Assembly (NCBI RefSeq): GCF_000022025.1
Contig: NC_011886.1
Location: forward strand, 3,451,209-3,515,208
Length of the DNA stretch: 64,000 nucleotides
Reading direction: 5' to 3'
Source: Pseudarthrobacter chlorophenolicus A6
Lineage (GTDB): Bacteria; Actinomycetota; Actinomycetes; Actinomycetales; Micrococcaceae
This document shows, piece after piece, positions 26,706 to 34,879 of the stretch. The first letter of the stretch is position 1; each line of letters begins with the position of its first letter. The position numbers and the translations under genes are program-made. The notes beneath the pieces are model-generated. The model did no database searches, was not told where the DNA came from, and saw nothing but the letters and a program-made list of their open reading frames with translations.

Positions 26706-26828
26706 ATGTCCGGGCGACAAGTTTGTTGCGATTTGGTAGCGGGAGCTCCGGCAGGCCGGCGCCAGGCTGCGGGCGCACGAACGGCCCGCCGCAGGGACGG
26801 GCCGTTCACGGGTTTTGCGGTGGGCGGG

Positions 26829-27770
26829 TTACTTGATGCCGGTGGTGGCGATGCCCTTGATGAGGAACCGCTGGCCGAAGAGGAACACCAGGAACACGGG
26901 GAGCAGGGACACGATAGACATGGCGAACAGTGAGCCCCAGCTGGTGGCTGACTGGGAGTCCACGAACGCGCGCAGTGCCACGGGAACGGTGAACATATCC
27001 GGGTCCGTGAGGTAGATCAGGGCGCCGAAGAAATCGTTCCAGGTCCAGATGAAGGTGAAGATGGTGGTGGTGGCCAGGGCCGGGACCATCAGCGGCAGGA
27101 TGACCCGCAGGAAGATCCGGGGATGGCCCGCGCCGTCGATGCGTGCAGCTTCATCAAGGTCCTTCGGGATGCCGCGGATGAACTGGACCATCAGGAACAC
27201 GAAGAACGCGTCCGTGGCCAGCAGCTTCGGCACGATCAGGGGCCAGAAGGTGTTTACCCAGCCGATCTGGGAGAACAGGATGTACTGGGGAACGATGATG
27301 ACGTGGAACGGCAGCATGATGGTCAGCAGCATGATGCCGAAGAACAGCTTCTTGCCGGTGAACTGCAGCCGGGCGAAGGCGTAGGCGGCCATCGAGCAGG
27401 AGATCAGGTTGCCCAGGATGGATCCGATCACCACGATCGCGGAGTTGATCATGTAGTGGCCGAACGGGTGGGTCAGTGCGGACCAGCCCGAGGTGTAGTT
27501 GCTCATCTCCAGGCTGTTGAGCCAGAGTCCCGGTTCGCGGAAGATCAGCTCGTTGGGCCGCAGGGATGAGACAACCATCCACAGCAGCGGGTAGATCATC
27601 AGGCCGCCGGCCAGGATCAGGATGGCGTGCTTCGTCAGCGCTTTGGTCCGCTGCGCCCGGCTGAAGGCCAAGGTGCCGCGGGACTCGCGGGGCTTGCGGT
27701 GGTTCGTAGGCTTACCGGCCCCTGCGGACTTCTTGTCCGAGGCGGGCAGCGTCTCCAGGTTAGTCGTCAT
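26829..27770 (-). CDS. Carbohydrate ABC transporter permease, CUT1 MalG type
   Basis: A 313-residue permease with a 45-residue basic N-terminus and six predicted helices. The EAA loop is DEAARIDGAGHPRIFLRVIL, and the C-terminus GQRFLIKGIATTGIK is family-typical. It overlaps the partner permease gene by 11 bp, indicating coupled translation. Sequence is clearly similar to the permease at 17488-18405 but less so to the Lpl-type one. Confidence 0.93.
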   Translation of the reverse strand: MTTNLETLPASDKKSAGAGKPTNHRKPRESRGTLAFSRAQRTKALTKHAILILAGGLMIYPLLWMVVSSLRPNELIFREPGLWLNSLEMSNYTSGWSALTHPFGHYMINSAIVVIGSILGNLISCSMAAYAFARLQFTGKKLFFGIMLLTIMLPFHVIIVPQYILFSQIGWVNTFWPLIVPKLLATDAFFVFLMVQFIRGIPKDLDEAARIDGAGHPRIFLRVILPLMVPALATTTIFTFIWTWNDFFGALIYLTDPDMFTVPVALRAFVDSQSATSWGSLFAMSIVSLLPVFLVFLFGQRFLIKGIATTGIK

Positions 27771-28704
27771 AGAAAACCCAATACTTAGAAGCGATGAAGT
27801 TGATGGCGGTGAAGACGCCGATGATGAGCAGCAGCACCCACGCCATGGCGGACGCGTAGCCCATGTCGAACTGGCCGAAGCCCTTCTGGTACAGGTACAG
27901 CGTGAAGAACATCGTGGAGTCCGACGGCCCGCCGTTGCCGCCGGAGACGATGAACGCCTGCGTGAACGACTGGAACGAACCGATAATCTGCAGGACCAGG
28001 TTGAAGAAGATGATCGGGCTCAGCATCGGCATCGTGATCCGCCAGAACTGCTGGAGCGTGGTGGCACCATCAACCTTGGCTGCCTCGTAATACATCACGG
28101 GAATCTGCCGCAGGCCCGCCAGGAAGATAATCATCGGCGCACCGAACGTCCAGACGTGCAGCAGGATGATGGACCCCAGCGCAGTCCCCGGATCCGAGAT
28201 CCAGCCCGGACCCTGGATCCCGAACATCGCCAGAACCTGGTTCACCAGGCCGGTGGTGCCAAAGATCTGCTTCCACAGGATGGCCACAGCCACGGAACCG
28301 CCCAGCAGGGACGGCAGGTAGAACACCGAGCGGTAGAACGGCAACCCGCGCAGGCCCTTGTCCAGCACCAGAGCGATCAGCAGCGCCACCGCCAGCTGCA
28401 GCGGGACACCCACGAACACGTAAGTGAACGTCACCCGCAGGGAATTGTGCAACCTTGCGTCACTGAGCATCCGGATGAAGTTATCCGCCCCGGTCCATTC
28501 CGGCGGCTGCAGCAGGTTGTAATCCGTGAAGGACAGGTAAAGGGACATCACCATCGGGCCGATGGTGATGGCCACCAGGCCCACCAGCCACGGCAACAAG
28601 AAGATGTACGCGGCCTTATTGTCCCGGCCATTCGCCTTCTTCTCCTCGGCAGTGGCCTTGCCCTTGCGCCGGCTAAGGGAGCTCAGCTCGCTGATGGCGC
28701 TCAT
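27760..28704 (-). CDS. Carbohydrate ABC transporter permease, CUT1 MalF type
   Basis: A 314-residue permease with a basic N-terminus, helix 1 starting AAYIFLLPWLVGLVAITIGP, and EAA loop YEAAKVDGATTLQQFWRITM. The ATG at 28704 has GGGGGAG 6 bp upstream; the frame is open further upstream but without family similarity. It is divergent from the binding-protein gene at 29045 across 340 bp, so two different binding proteins (25176 and 29045) flank this one permease pair. Confidence 0.93.
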   Translation of the reverse strand: MSAISELSSLSRRKGKATAEEKKANGRDNKAAYIFLLPWLVGLVAITIGPMVMSLYLSFTDYNLLQPPEWTGADNFIRMLSDARLHNSLRVTFTYVFVGVPLQLAVALLIALVLDKGLRGLPFYRSVFYLPSLLGGSVAVAILWKQIFGTTGLVNQVLAMFGIQGPGWISDPGTALGSIILLHVWTFGAPMIIFLAGLRQIPVMYYEAAKVDGATTLQQFWRITMPMLSPIIFFNLVLQIIGSFQSFTQAFIVSGGNGGPSDSTMFFTLYLYQKGFGQFDMGYASAMAWVLLLIIGVFTAINFIASKYWVFYDD

Positions 28705-28939
28705 CGCCGCTCCCCCGCTCCATGCGTCAGGCCCGGCGCAACCGGCATTCCTGCCGGGCGCGGTGCCCTGGGTATCTGCTTTGCGGCCATGTGGTCTCCT
28801 TTGGTCATCGTGGCCTCCACGTTTTGGGTCATCGCCGGGGCGATGAGTGTCAGCACCCCGCGCCGTCCTGGAACCGTTGTGGAAACCGGCTGGGACCGGC
28901 CGCTGGAGGTACTGGATGAAAAAGCGGCTCCGTACCAAA

Positions 28940-28997
28940 GTAAACGGTTTCTTGACTCCTGTATAGCCCTTTGTTAGTTTTTGAGAAAGCGTTTTCT
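28940..28997 (+). promoter_or_regulatory. Promoter with LacI-B-type operator for the gene at 29045
   Basis: TTGACT (28952-28957), a 17-nt spacer and TAGTTT (28975-28980) form a candidate promoter, followed 3 bp later by AGAAAGCGTTTTCT (28984-28997), the same operator class as at 26655, 40885 and 40961. A further half-related palindrome GTAAACGGTTTC precedes it (28940-28951). It sits in the 340-bp divergent interval 28705-29044, which has no other evident feature. Confidence 0.65.
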
Positions 28998-29044
28998 GTA
29001 ACGGGCATCACTCAACTGTAGAACACCACCTGAGGGGCAGGACA

Positions 29045-30340
29045 ATGAGGTTTCGTCGGAAGAAGTCTGTAATGGGGGCGGCTGCTGCAACAGCCGTACT
29101 GGCCTTGGCGCTCACAGGTTGTGGCAGCAGTCCGCAGGCCGGAAAGGTCGGCACGGCGGAGGATCCCGTGACCATCCGTTTCGCCTGGTGGGGCAACGAT
29201 TCCCGCGCCAAAACCACGCTTGAAGTCATCAAGGACTTCGAAGCGGCCAACCCCACCATCAAGGTGCAGGGCGAGAACACTGAGTTCAGCTCCTACTGGG
29301 ACAAGATGGCCACGCAGATTGCGGGCGGCACCACCCCGGACGTTTTCGCCATGAGCGGTTCCTACCCCAGCGAATACGCGTCGCGCGGGGTGCTGCTGGA
29401 CCTGGACAAGGTCAAGGACCAGATCGATACCTCCAAGTTTGCCGACGGAACCGTGGAGTTGGGCCAGCTGGACGGCAAGCAGTACACCATCACCGCCGGC
29501 GTCAATGCCATGTCCATGGTCCTTGATCCCACAGTGTTTGAAGCCGCCGGCGTACCACTGCCGGACGACGAAACCTGGACCTGGGACGACTACGTCGATA
29601 TTGCCGCCAAGATCAGCAAGAACTCCCCCGCCGGCACCTTCGGCACCACGCCGATGTCCAACGATTCGTTCGTTGCCGTCTGGGCACGCCAGAGCGGCGA
29701 AGAGCTGTACACGGACGACGGAAAGAAGATGGGTATCAGCGAGGGCACCCTCGCCAAGTGGTTTGAGTTCAACAAGAAACTCATGGACACCGGCGGCGCA
29801 CCTTCCGCGTCGCAGACCGTCGAAGACGGCTCAGCGCAGCCGGAACTGACGCTGATGGGCCAGGGTAAGCAGGCGATGAAGGTGTCGTGGAGCAACCAGA
29901 TGACCTCTTACTCGGGTGCGCCCCTGACCATGGTGAAGCTGCCCGGGGAAAGCAAGCAGCCGGGAACCTGGCTGCGCTCCTCCATGGAGTACGCCATCTC
30001 GTCCAAGTCCGCCCAGTCCAAGGAAGCTGCCCTTTTCATCAATTATTTGGTGAACAACATGGATGCTGCCAGCAAGATCAAGAGTGACCGCGGCATGCCC
30101 GCCAACACCGATCTCAAGGCGGGCATCACCCCCCTGCTGAAGGAAACCCAGCAGAAGGAGGCGGGATACCTGGACCGCATCGCCGAGCTGGACGTCAAGC
30201 CGCCCCAGCCGTTCCCGGCAGGTTCTTCTTCCACCCTGGAAGTTTTGAACCGATACAACACGGATGTACTCTTCGGGAAGATCTCGCCGCAGGATGCGGC
30301 AAAGGGCGTCATCAGTGAGGTCAATTCGAACCTGGGGTAG
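29045..30340 (+). CDS. Sugar-binding lipoprotein, CUT1 family
   Basis: A 431-residue binding protein with a basic signal peptide and lipobox LTGC (Cys26). Family segments include TIRFAWWGNDSRAKTTLEVI and SSYWDKMATQIAGG. It is the first gene of a plus-strand unit with the alpha/beta hydrolase, the Gfo/Idh-DUF6807 fusion and the M24 homologue, and probably delivers their substrate through the divergent permease pair. A hairpin after its stop could reduce read-through and give higher expression of the binding protein than of the enzymes. Confidence 0.92.
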   Translation: MRFRRKKSVMGAAAATAVLALALTGCGSSPQAGKVGTAEDPVTIRFAWWGNDSRAKTTLEVIKDFEAANPTIKVQGENTEFSSYWDKMATQIAGGTTPDVFAMSGSYPSEYASRGVLLDLDKVKDQIDTSKFADGTVELGQLDGKQYTITAGVNAMSMVLDPTVFEAAGVPLPDDETWTWDDYVDIAAKISKNSPAGTFGTTPMSNDSFVAVWARQSGEELYTDDGKKMGISEGTLAKWFEFNKKLMDTGGAPSASQTVEDGSAQPELTLMGQGKQAMKVSWSNQMTSYSGAPLTMVKLPGESKQPGTWLRSSMEYAISSKSAQSKEAALFINYLVNNMDAASKIKSDRGMPANTDLKAGITPLLKETQQKEAGYLDRIAELDVKPPQPFPAGSSSTLEVLNRYNTDVLFGKISPQDAAKGVISEVNSNLG

Positions 30341-30350
30341 CCACCCCGGT

Positions 30351-30390
30351 GCACCGGCCGCAGTCAGCCCGACCGCGGCCGGTGCTTCTT
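30351..30390 (+). terminator. Hairpin after the binding-protein gene, possible partial terminator
   Basis: GCACCGGCCGC (30351-30361) pairs with GCGGCCGGTGC (30375-30385) and is followed by TTCTT. It lies 10 bp after the stop at 30340 and before the hydrolase gene, so it may attenuate or stabilise the upstream message. The T-run is weak. Confidence 0.55.
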
Positions 30391-30426
30391 CGCACCAACG
30401 CATGACATCAGACAGGAGGCAGGCCA

Positions 30427-31569
30427 GTGGCAGCCGTTACCAACAGTTCCAGGCCCAGCGCCATCGCCGGCTATGAGGACTGGCCTGCCTATGTCCGCAA
30501 TCATCCGCAATACACCGCAGCCACCCCTGCCGGACAGGGCCTTGCGGATGCGCTGGGGGTCCCCGGTGCATCAGGCCGGCCGGCCGTCACGGTGCACTGG
30601 GAAGTAACGCACGACGACGTCACCACCTCCCAGCTCAGCTGGCAGCTGGGCTTCGGCCCGCGCACCACGGGCTGGCTGGCACGTCCGGCCGGAAGTACGG
30701 AGACCCTGCCCGGCATCCTGGCCCTGCACTGCCACGGCGGCAACAAGTTCGGCGGGGCAGACCGGCTGGTGGACCTCCCGGAGAGCCACCCCTCCGCTGC
30801 AGCCGCCCGCGCCGGCCACTACGACGGCCGGGCCCTCGCCTCCGAAACCGCCCGCCAAGGATTCGCCGTCCTGGCCCATGACTCCTTCGCCTGGGGCAGC
30901 CGCCGTTTCGACCTTTCAACGCCTCCGTGGCGTACCGCCTCCGCGCTGGAGGCGCGGCGGGCACAATGGCGGGAGGACGACGTCGTACCTTCCGAAGCGG
31001 ATCTCTACAACGCGGCAGCAGGGTTCCATGAGGACACCGTTGCCAAGACCGCCGGACTGCTGGGCACCAGCCTGGCCGGCATGGTGGCCCACGACGACCT
31101 TGCGGCGCTGGACATCCTCGCCCACCTGCCCGGCGTCGATGCGGACCGCCTGGGCTGCGTCGGTTTCTCCGGCGGCGGCGGCCGGTCCCTTGCCCTCGCG
31201 GCCCTGAGTCCCCAAATCCGCGCCTCGGTAGTGACCTGCATGATGACCACCTTCGAATCCCTGATGCCTGCCTACCTGGACGCCCACTCCTGGCTGCTGC
31301 AGACTCCCGGGCTATGGAAGCTGGGCGACTGGCCGGAACTCACGGGCCGCTCCGCCGCCCGGTTCCTGGTGCAGTACGCGCTGGCCGACGAACTCTTCCC
31401 GGAGGACGGCATGCGCCAGGCCCACCGGACTCTGGAAGCCCTGAACGGCGGCGGCCGCTACACCGGAAGTTTCTGGCCCGGCGGGCACGTCTTCACTGCC
31501 GCCATGCAGGATGAAGCGATCGGTTTCCTGGCCGCTTCCCTTGCCCTTGCAGCGTCACCCGCCTCCTGA
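30427..31569 (+). CDS. Alpha/beta hydrolase, putative esterase
   Basis: A 380-residue cytoplasmic alpha/beta hydrolase. The oxyanion-side motif is LALHCHGGNKFGG and the nucleophile elbow GFSGGGG gives Ser248. Asp321 (ALADELFP) and His354 (GGHVF) are well placed as the rest of the triad. The GTG at 30427 has an AGGAGG 7-12 bp upstream. The family includes acetyl and dienelactone-type hydrolases, and an acetyl or methyl esterase role on imported pectin fragments is plausible, though unproven. It lies 26 bp before the Gfo/Idh-DUF6807 gene. Confidence 0.75.
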   Translation: MAAVTNSSRPSAIAGYEDWPAYVRNHPQYTAATPAGQGLADALGVPGASGRPAVTVHWEVTHDDVTTSQLSWQLGFGPRTTGWLARPAGSTETLPGILALHCHGGNKFGGADRLVDLPESHPSAAAARAGHYDGRALASETARQGFAVLAHDSFAWGSRRFDLSTPPWRTASALEARRAQWREDDVVPSEADLYNAAAGFHEDTVAKTAGLLGTSLAGMVAHDDLAALDILAHLPGVDADRLGCVGFSGGGGRSLALAALSPQIRASVVTCMMTTFESLMPAYLDAHSWLLQTPGLWKLGDWPELTGRSAARFLVQYALADELFPEDGMRQAHRTLEALNGGGRYTGSFWPGGHVFTAAMQDEAIGFLAASLALAASPAS

Positions 31570-31594
31570 TAATCCCAACCCCAAGGACCCTTTG

Positions 31595-33685
31595 ATGATT
31601 TCGCACTCCGCCACCGCGGAACCGGACAGCCGCCCCGAGGACAGCGCCGCCGCCGGCACTGCAGTACCCCGCATCGCCCTGGTGGGCGTCCATGGCTTCG
31701 GCGAACGCCACCTTGCCAACCTGGCCCGGCTGGAAGAGGCAGGGGCCCTGGAGCTCGTGGCCGTCGCCGATCCCAACCCGCCGGCGCCCGGCCGGCTCAA
31801 GGACACGGTGGCCGTCTTCCCCGATCTCAACAGCCTTCTGGCAGCGCAGGCAACTGCCGGGGCCCGTGCGGACGTCGTCATCCTCGCCACCCCCATCCAG
31901 ACCCACGCGCCCTTGGCCACAGCCGCCCTGGCTGCCGGGCTGGACGTGTACGTGGAGAAGCCCCCTGTGGCGTCCCTGGCCCAGTTCAACGAGGTCCTGG
32001 CCGCTGCGGAGTCGTCAGGCCGGCTGGTCCAGGTGGGCTTCCAGAGCCTGGGTTCGCATGCCCTCCCGGCCATCCGCACCCTCGTGGAGTCCGGCGGCAT
32101 CGGCGAAGTGCTAGGCCTGAGCGCCAGCGGCCAGTGGGTGCGGACCAAGTCCTACTTCAAGCGGTCCCGGTGGGCCGGCAAGCGCAGCCTGGACGGCGTC
32201 GACGTGGTGGACGGCGTAGCCACCAACGCGCTGGCCCACGCCGTAGCCACCGCCCTGCACATGGCCGGGGCGCACACGCTGGCCCATGTCGCTTCCGTGG
32301 AAACAGACCTCTACCGCGCGCACGAAACCGAAAGCGACGATACGTCGGTGATCCGCGTCCGGACCGCCCACGGCACCACGTTGCTGTGCACCCTTACCCT
32401 ATGCGCGCCTGAACAGGTAAACCCGTCCGTCACCGTCCACGGCACCCGCGGCGAGATCACCTTCTTCTACACGGAGGACGAGGTAGTGATCAGCACGCCG
32501 GACGGCGAGCGCCGGGAGAAGTGCGGCCGCACCGATCTGCTGGAAAATCTGCTCGAAGCCCGCTCCACCGGAGCCCCGCTCCTGGCCGCGGTGGCGGACA
32601 CGGGCGCCTTCACTTCGGTCCTCGAAGCCATCCGCACGTCACCAACGCCGGAGCCGATTGATCCCGCGCACATTACCTGGGAGGGCGAAGGCGACGATGC
32701 CCACCCCGTGGTGCACGGCATCGTGGAACTGTTCGACCGCGCCGCCAAGGCGCAGGCCACCTTCGCCGAACTCGGCGTTCCCTGGGCGCGGCAGCTTCCG
32801 CCCGTCCGGACCCTGACCGTGGACGGGCACCCCGTGGCGGACTACCAGGACGGCAGCCACATCCGCGCCGTCTCCTCGCCGCGACCCTACCTGCACCCCG
32901 TCCGCACCCTGTCCGGGACTGTAGTCACGGACCACCAGCCGCTGGACCACGTGTGGCACCTCGGCGCCGGCGTGGCACTCCAGGATGTGGACGGCGTGAA
33001 TTTCTGGGGCGGCCGCACCTACACCCGGGAGGCCGGGCAGTACGTCTGGCGGCCAGACCACGGCAGCATCGCCGTCACCAGCACGGATGCGGAGGAAACG
33101 GCCGCGGTTACCGGGGGCGCCGAAGGCCGGCTTGAGGAACGCCTGAGCTGGAACGGGCCCGACGGCGGCCCGGTCCTCGTGGAGGAACGCCGCTGGAGCT
33201 GGACAGGAGTCAGCGCCTCGGCCTGGCGCCTGTCCCTTGAGTTCGCACTCTCCCCCGCCGGAGACCAGCCGGTCAGCCTGGGCAGCCCGGGGTCCAACGG
33301 CCGCTTCGAGGGTGGCTACGGCGGATTCTTCTGGCGGCTGCCGGAATGCGGTGGCGCAAAGGTCTGGTCACCTGCCGGAACCGGTGAAGCAGAGGTCCAC
33401 GGCACGGTCTCCAGGTGGCTTGCCTGGACTGGAACTTTCGGTGCCGGAACAGACCGGACCGGCGACGCCACCCTCGTGTTCGTTGCCCCGGAATCCTCCA
33501 CCGATCCTTGGTTTGTCCGGGTGGACGGCTACCCGGGAGTGGGCCAGTCCCTCGCCTGGGATACGCCTGCTATTGCAGAACCCGGCAGCCCCGTGCGCCG
33601 GAGCATTTCCGTCCTGGTGGCCGACGGCTCCCTGGACACAACCGACATCGAAGCACTGATCACACAACAGGGGGACCTCTCATGA
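31595..33685 (+). CDS. Gfo/Idh/MocA oxidoreductase fused to a DUF6807 (PmoA-like) domain
   Basis: A 696-residue two-domain protein. Residues 20-400 are a Gfo/Idh/MocA oxidoreductase (PRIALVGVHGFGERHLANL, EKPPVASL) closely paralogous to the protein at 9493-10755. Residues 410-690 (from PPVRTLTVDGHPVADYQDGS) match DUF6807, a beta-sandwich family labelled PmoA-like whose function is not established. The start at 31595 has AAGGA upstream. It overlaps the M24 homologue gene by 4 bp. An oxidation or epimerisation of a sugar derivative with substrate binding or assistance by the DUF6807 domain is the simplest reading; it is inference. Confidence 0.8.
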   Translation: MISHSATAEPDSRPEDSAAAGTAVPRIALVGVHGFGERHLANLARLEEAGALELVAVADPNPPAPGRLKDTVAVFPDLNSLLAAQATAGARADVVILATPIQTHAPLATAALAAGLDVYVEKPPVASLAQFNEVLAAAESSGRLVQVGFQSLGSHALPAIRTLVESGGIGEVLGLSASGQWVRTKSYFKRSRWAGKRSLDGVDVVDGVATNALAHAVATALHMAGAHTLAHVASVETDLYRAHETESDDTSVIRVRTAHGTTLLCTLTLCAPEQVNPSVTVHGTRGEITFFYTEDEVVISTPDGERREKCGRTDLLENLLEARSTGAPLLAAVADTGAFTSVLEAIRTSPTPEPIDPAHITWEGEGDDAHPVVHGIVELFDRAAKAQATFAELGVPWARQLPPVRTLTVDGHPVADYQDGSHIRAVSSPRPYLHPVRTLSGTVVTDHQPLDHVWHLGAGVALQDVDGVNFWGGRTYTREAGQYVWRPDHGSIAVTSTDAEETAAVTGGAEGRLEERLSWNGPDGGPVLVEERRWSWTGVSASAWRLSLEFALSPAGDQPVSLGSPGSNGRFEGGYGGFFWRLPECGGAKVWSPAGTGEAEVHGTVSRWLAWTGTFGAGTDRTGDATLVFVAPESSTDPWFVRVDGYPGVGQSLAWDTPAIAEPGSPVRRSISVLVADGSLDTTDIEALITQQGDLS

Positions 33686-34794
33686 CCCAGACAACAGCTG
33701 CACCGCCGCAGGCTGTCCGCACCGCCCCGGCCTCGGTCCGGGACCGCGCGGTGAAGCGCCGTCGGGTGCTGGACATCCTGGACGCATCGGGCAAGGACGC
33801 CCTGCTGCTCACCACCCACACCGCCCTGACCTGGTACCTCGACGGCAGCCGCGTGCACATCAGCCTCGCCGGCGATCCCATCGCCGCGCTGCTGGTGGAC
33901 CGCTCCGGCGACCACCTGGTGACATTCAACAACGAAGCCGGACGCATCGCCGCTGAGGAACTGCCCGAAGGCGTGGCCCTCCACAGCGTGCCCTGGTACG
34001 GGAACCTCCACCAGGCTGCGGCCGCCGTCGGCAGCGTCCCCGGCGGATCCCTCCTGGCCGAAGCCGACGCCGCCACCGAACTGCGGGCGGCGCGCCAGCA
34101 GCTGCTCCCGGCCGAGAGCGCCCGCTACGCCGGGCTAAGTGCTGACGTCGCCGCCATCATGACCGATGTCCTGTCCACTGCACGCCCGGAGACCACGGAG
34201 TTCGAGCTGGCGTCAGCGCTGGCCGCCCGCGTGGTGGCCGCGGGCGCTGAGCCCCTGGTGCTGCTGTGCAACGGCAGCAGCCGCAGCGGGTTCCGGCACC
34301 CGCTGGCTACGCACGCGCCGCTGGGCCGCCGCGCCATGGCGGTCATCTGCGCCCGCCGCGACGGGCTGGTTGCCAACATCACCCGCTGGGTAAGGTTCGA
34401 CGCCGGCACTCCGGAAGAGCGCGACGCCGAGTCCCGCATCGCGGCAGTGGAGGCGGACATTTTCGACGCGACGGTTCCCGGCGCCCGGCTGGACCGCATC
34501 TTCACCGAAATCCAGGCCGCGTATACCCGGCACGGCTTCGGCGCCGACCAGTGGGAACAGCACCACCAGGGCGGCCCGGCCGGCTACGCAGGCCGCGATC
34601 CCCGGGTCACCGCCGCAGCCACGGACACTGTGGTTCCCGGCCAGGCCTTCACGTGGAACCCATCCGGCCCGGGCGTCAAGATCGAGGACACCGTGCAGCT
34701 CACGGAGAACGGGCTCCAGGTCCTGACTGTCGATCCCCGCTGGCCCGCCACCACCGTGAACGGGCTGGACCGGCCCGCGACGCTGGAGTTGTAA
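33682..34794 (+). CDS. M24 family (Xaa-Pro peptidase/creatinase fold) protein lacking most metal ligands
   Basis: A 370-residue protein with the pita-bread fold of the M24 family. Aligned to methionine aminopeptidase, the five metal ligands Asp, Asp, His, Glu, Glu correspond to Ala224 (ICARRDG), Asn232 (VANITR), His294/295 (HHQGG), Asn326 (FTWNP) and Glu335 (KIEDT). At least three are replaced, so dimetal peptidase activity is unlikely. Creatinase is a known metal-free M24 hydrolase that uses His and Glu. The stop/start overlap (ATGA) with the DUF6807 fusion ties it to that sugar pathway. Function is unknown; a palindromic terminator follows. Confidence 0.75.
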   Translation: MTQTTAAPPQAVRTAPASVRDRAVKRRRVLDILDASGKDALLLTTHTALTWYLDGSRVHISLAGDPIAALLVDRSGDHLVTFNNEAGRIAAEELPEGVALHSVPWYGNLHQAAAAVGSVPGGSLLAEADAATELRAARQQLLPAESARYAGLSADVAAIMTDVLSTARPETTEFELASALAARVVAAGAEPLVLLCNGSSRSGFRHPLATHAPLGRRAMAVICARRDGLVANITRWVRFDAGTPEERDAESRIAAVEADIFDATVPGARLDRIFTEIQAAYTRHGFGADQWEQHHQGGPAGYAGRDPRVTAAATDTVVPGQAFTWNPSGPGVKIEDTVQLTENGLQVLTVDPRWPATTVNGLDRPATLEL

Positions 34795-34833
34795 GGGCAG
34801 CAGGCGCACGGGCAGACACGCCACCAACGCAAA

Positions 34834-34867
34834 AAGAAACCCCGGGACCGCGGTCCCGGGGTTTCTT
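34834..34867. terminator. Bidirectional terminator between convergent operons
   Basis: A perfect 34-bp palindrome: AAGAAACCCCGGGACCG (34834-34850) and CGGTCCCGGGGTTTCTT (34851-34867). It has A-rich and T-rich flanks on both sides and serves the genes ending at 34794 and 34880. Confidence 0.88.
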
Positions 34868-34879
34868 GATGATGGTTGG

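Noticed and set aside
27622..28977. 451-codon plus-strand frame opposite the third permease pair
   Set aside because: Shadow of two well-conserved permease genes that overlap by 11 bp.
31595..33685. Possible frameshift joining two separate genes
   Set aside because: The frame is continuous, the DUF6807 part follows the Gfo/Idh part with a short linker, and both halves look intact, so a true fusion is more likely.
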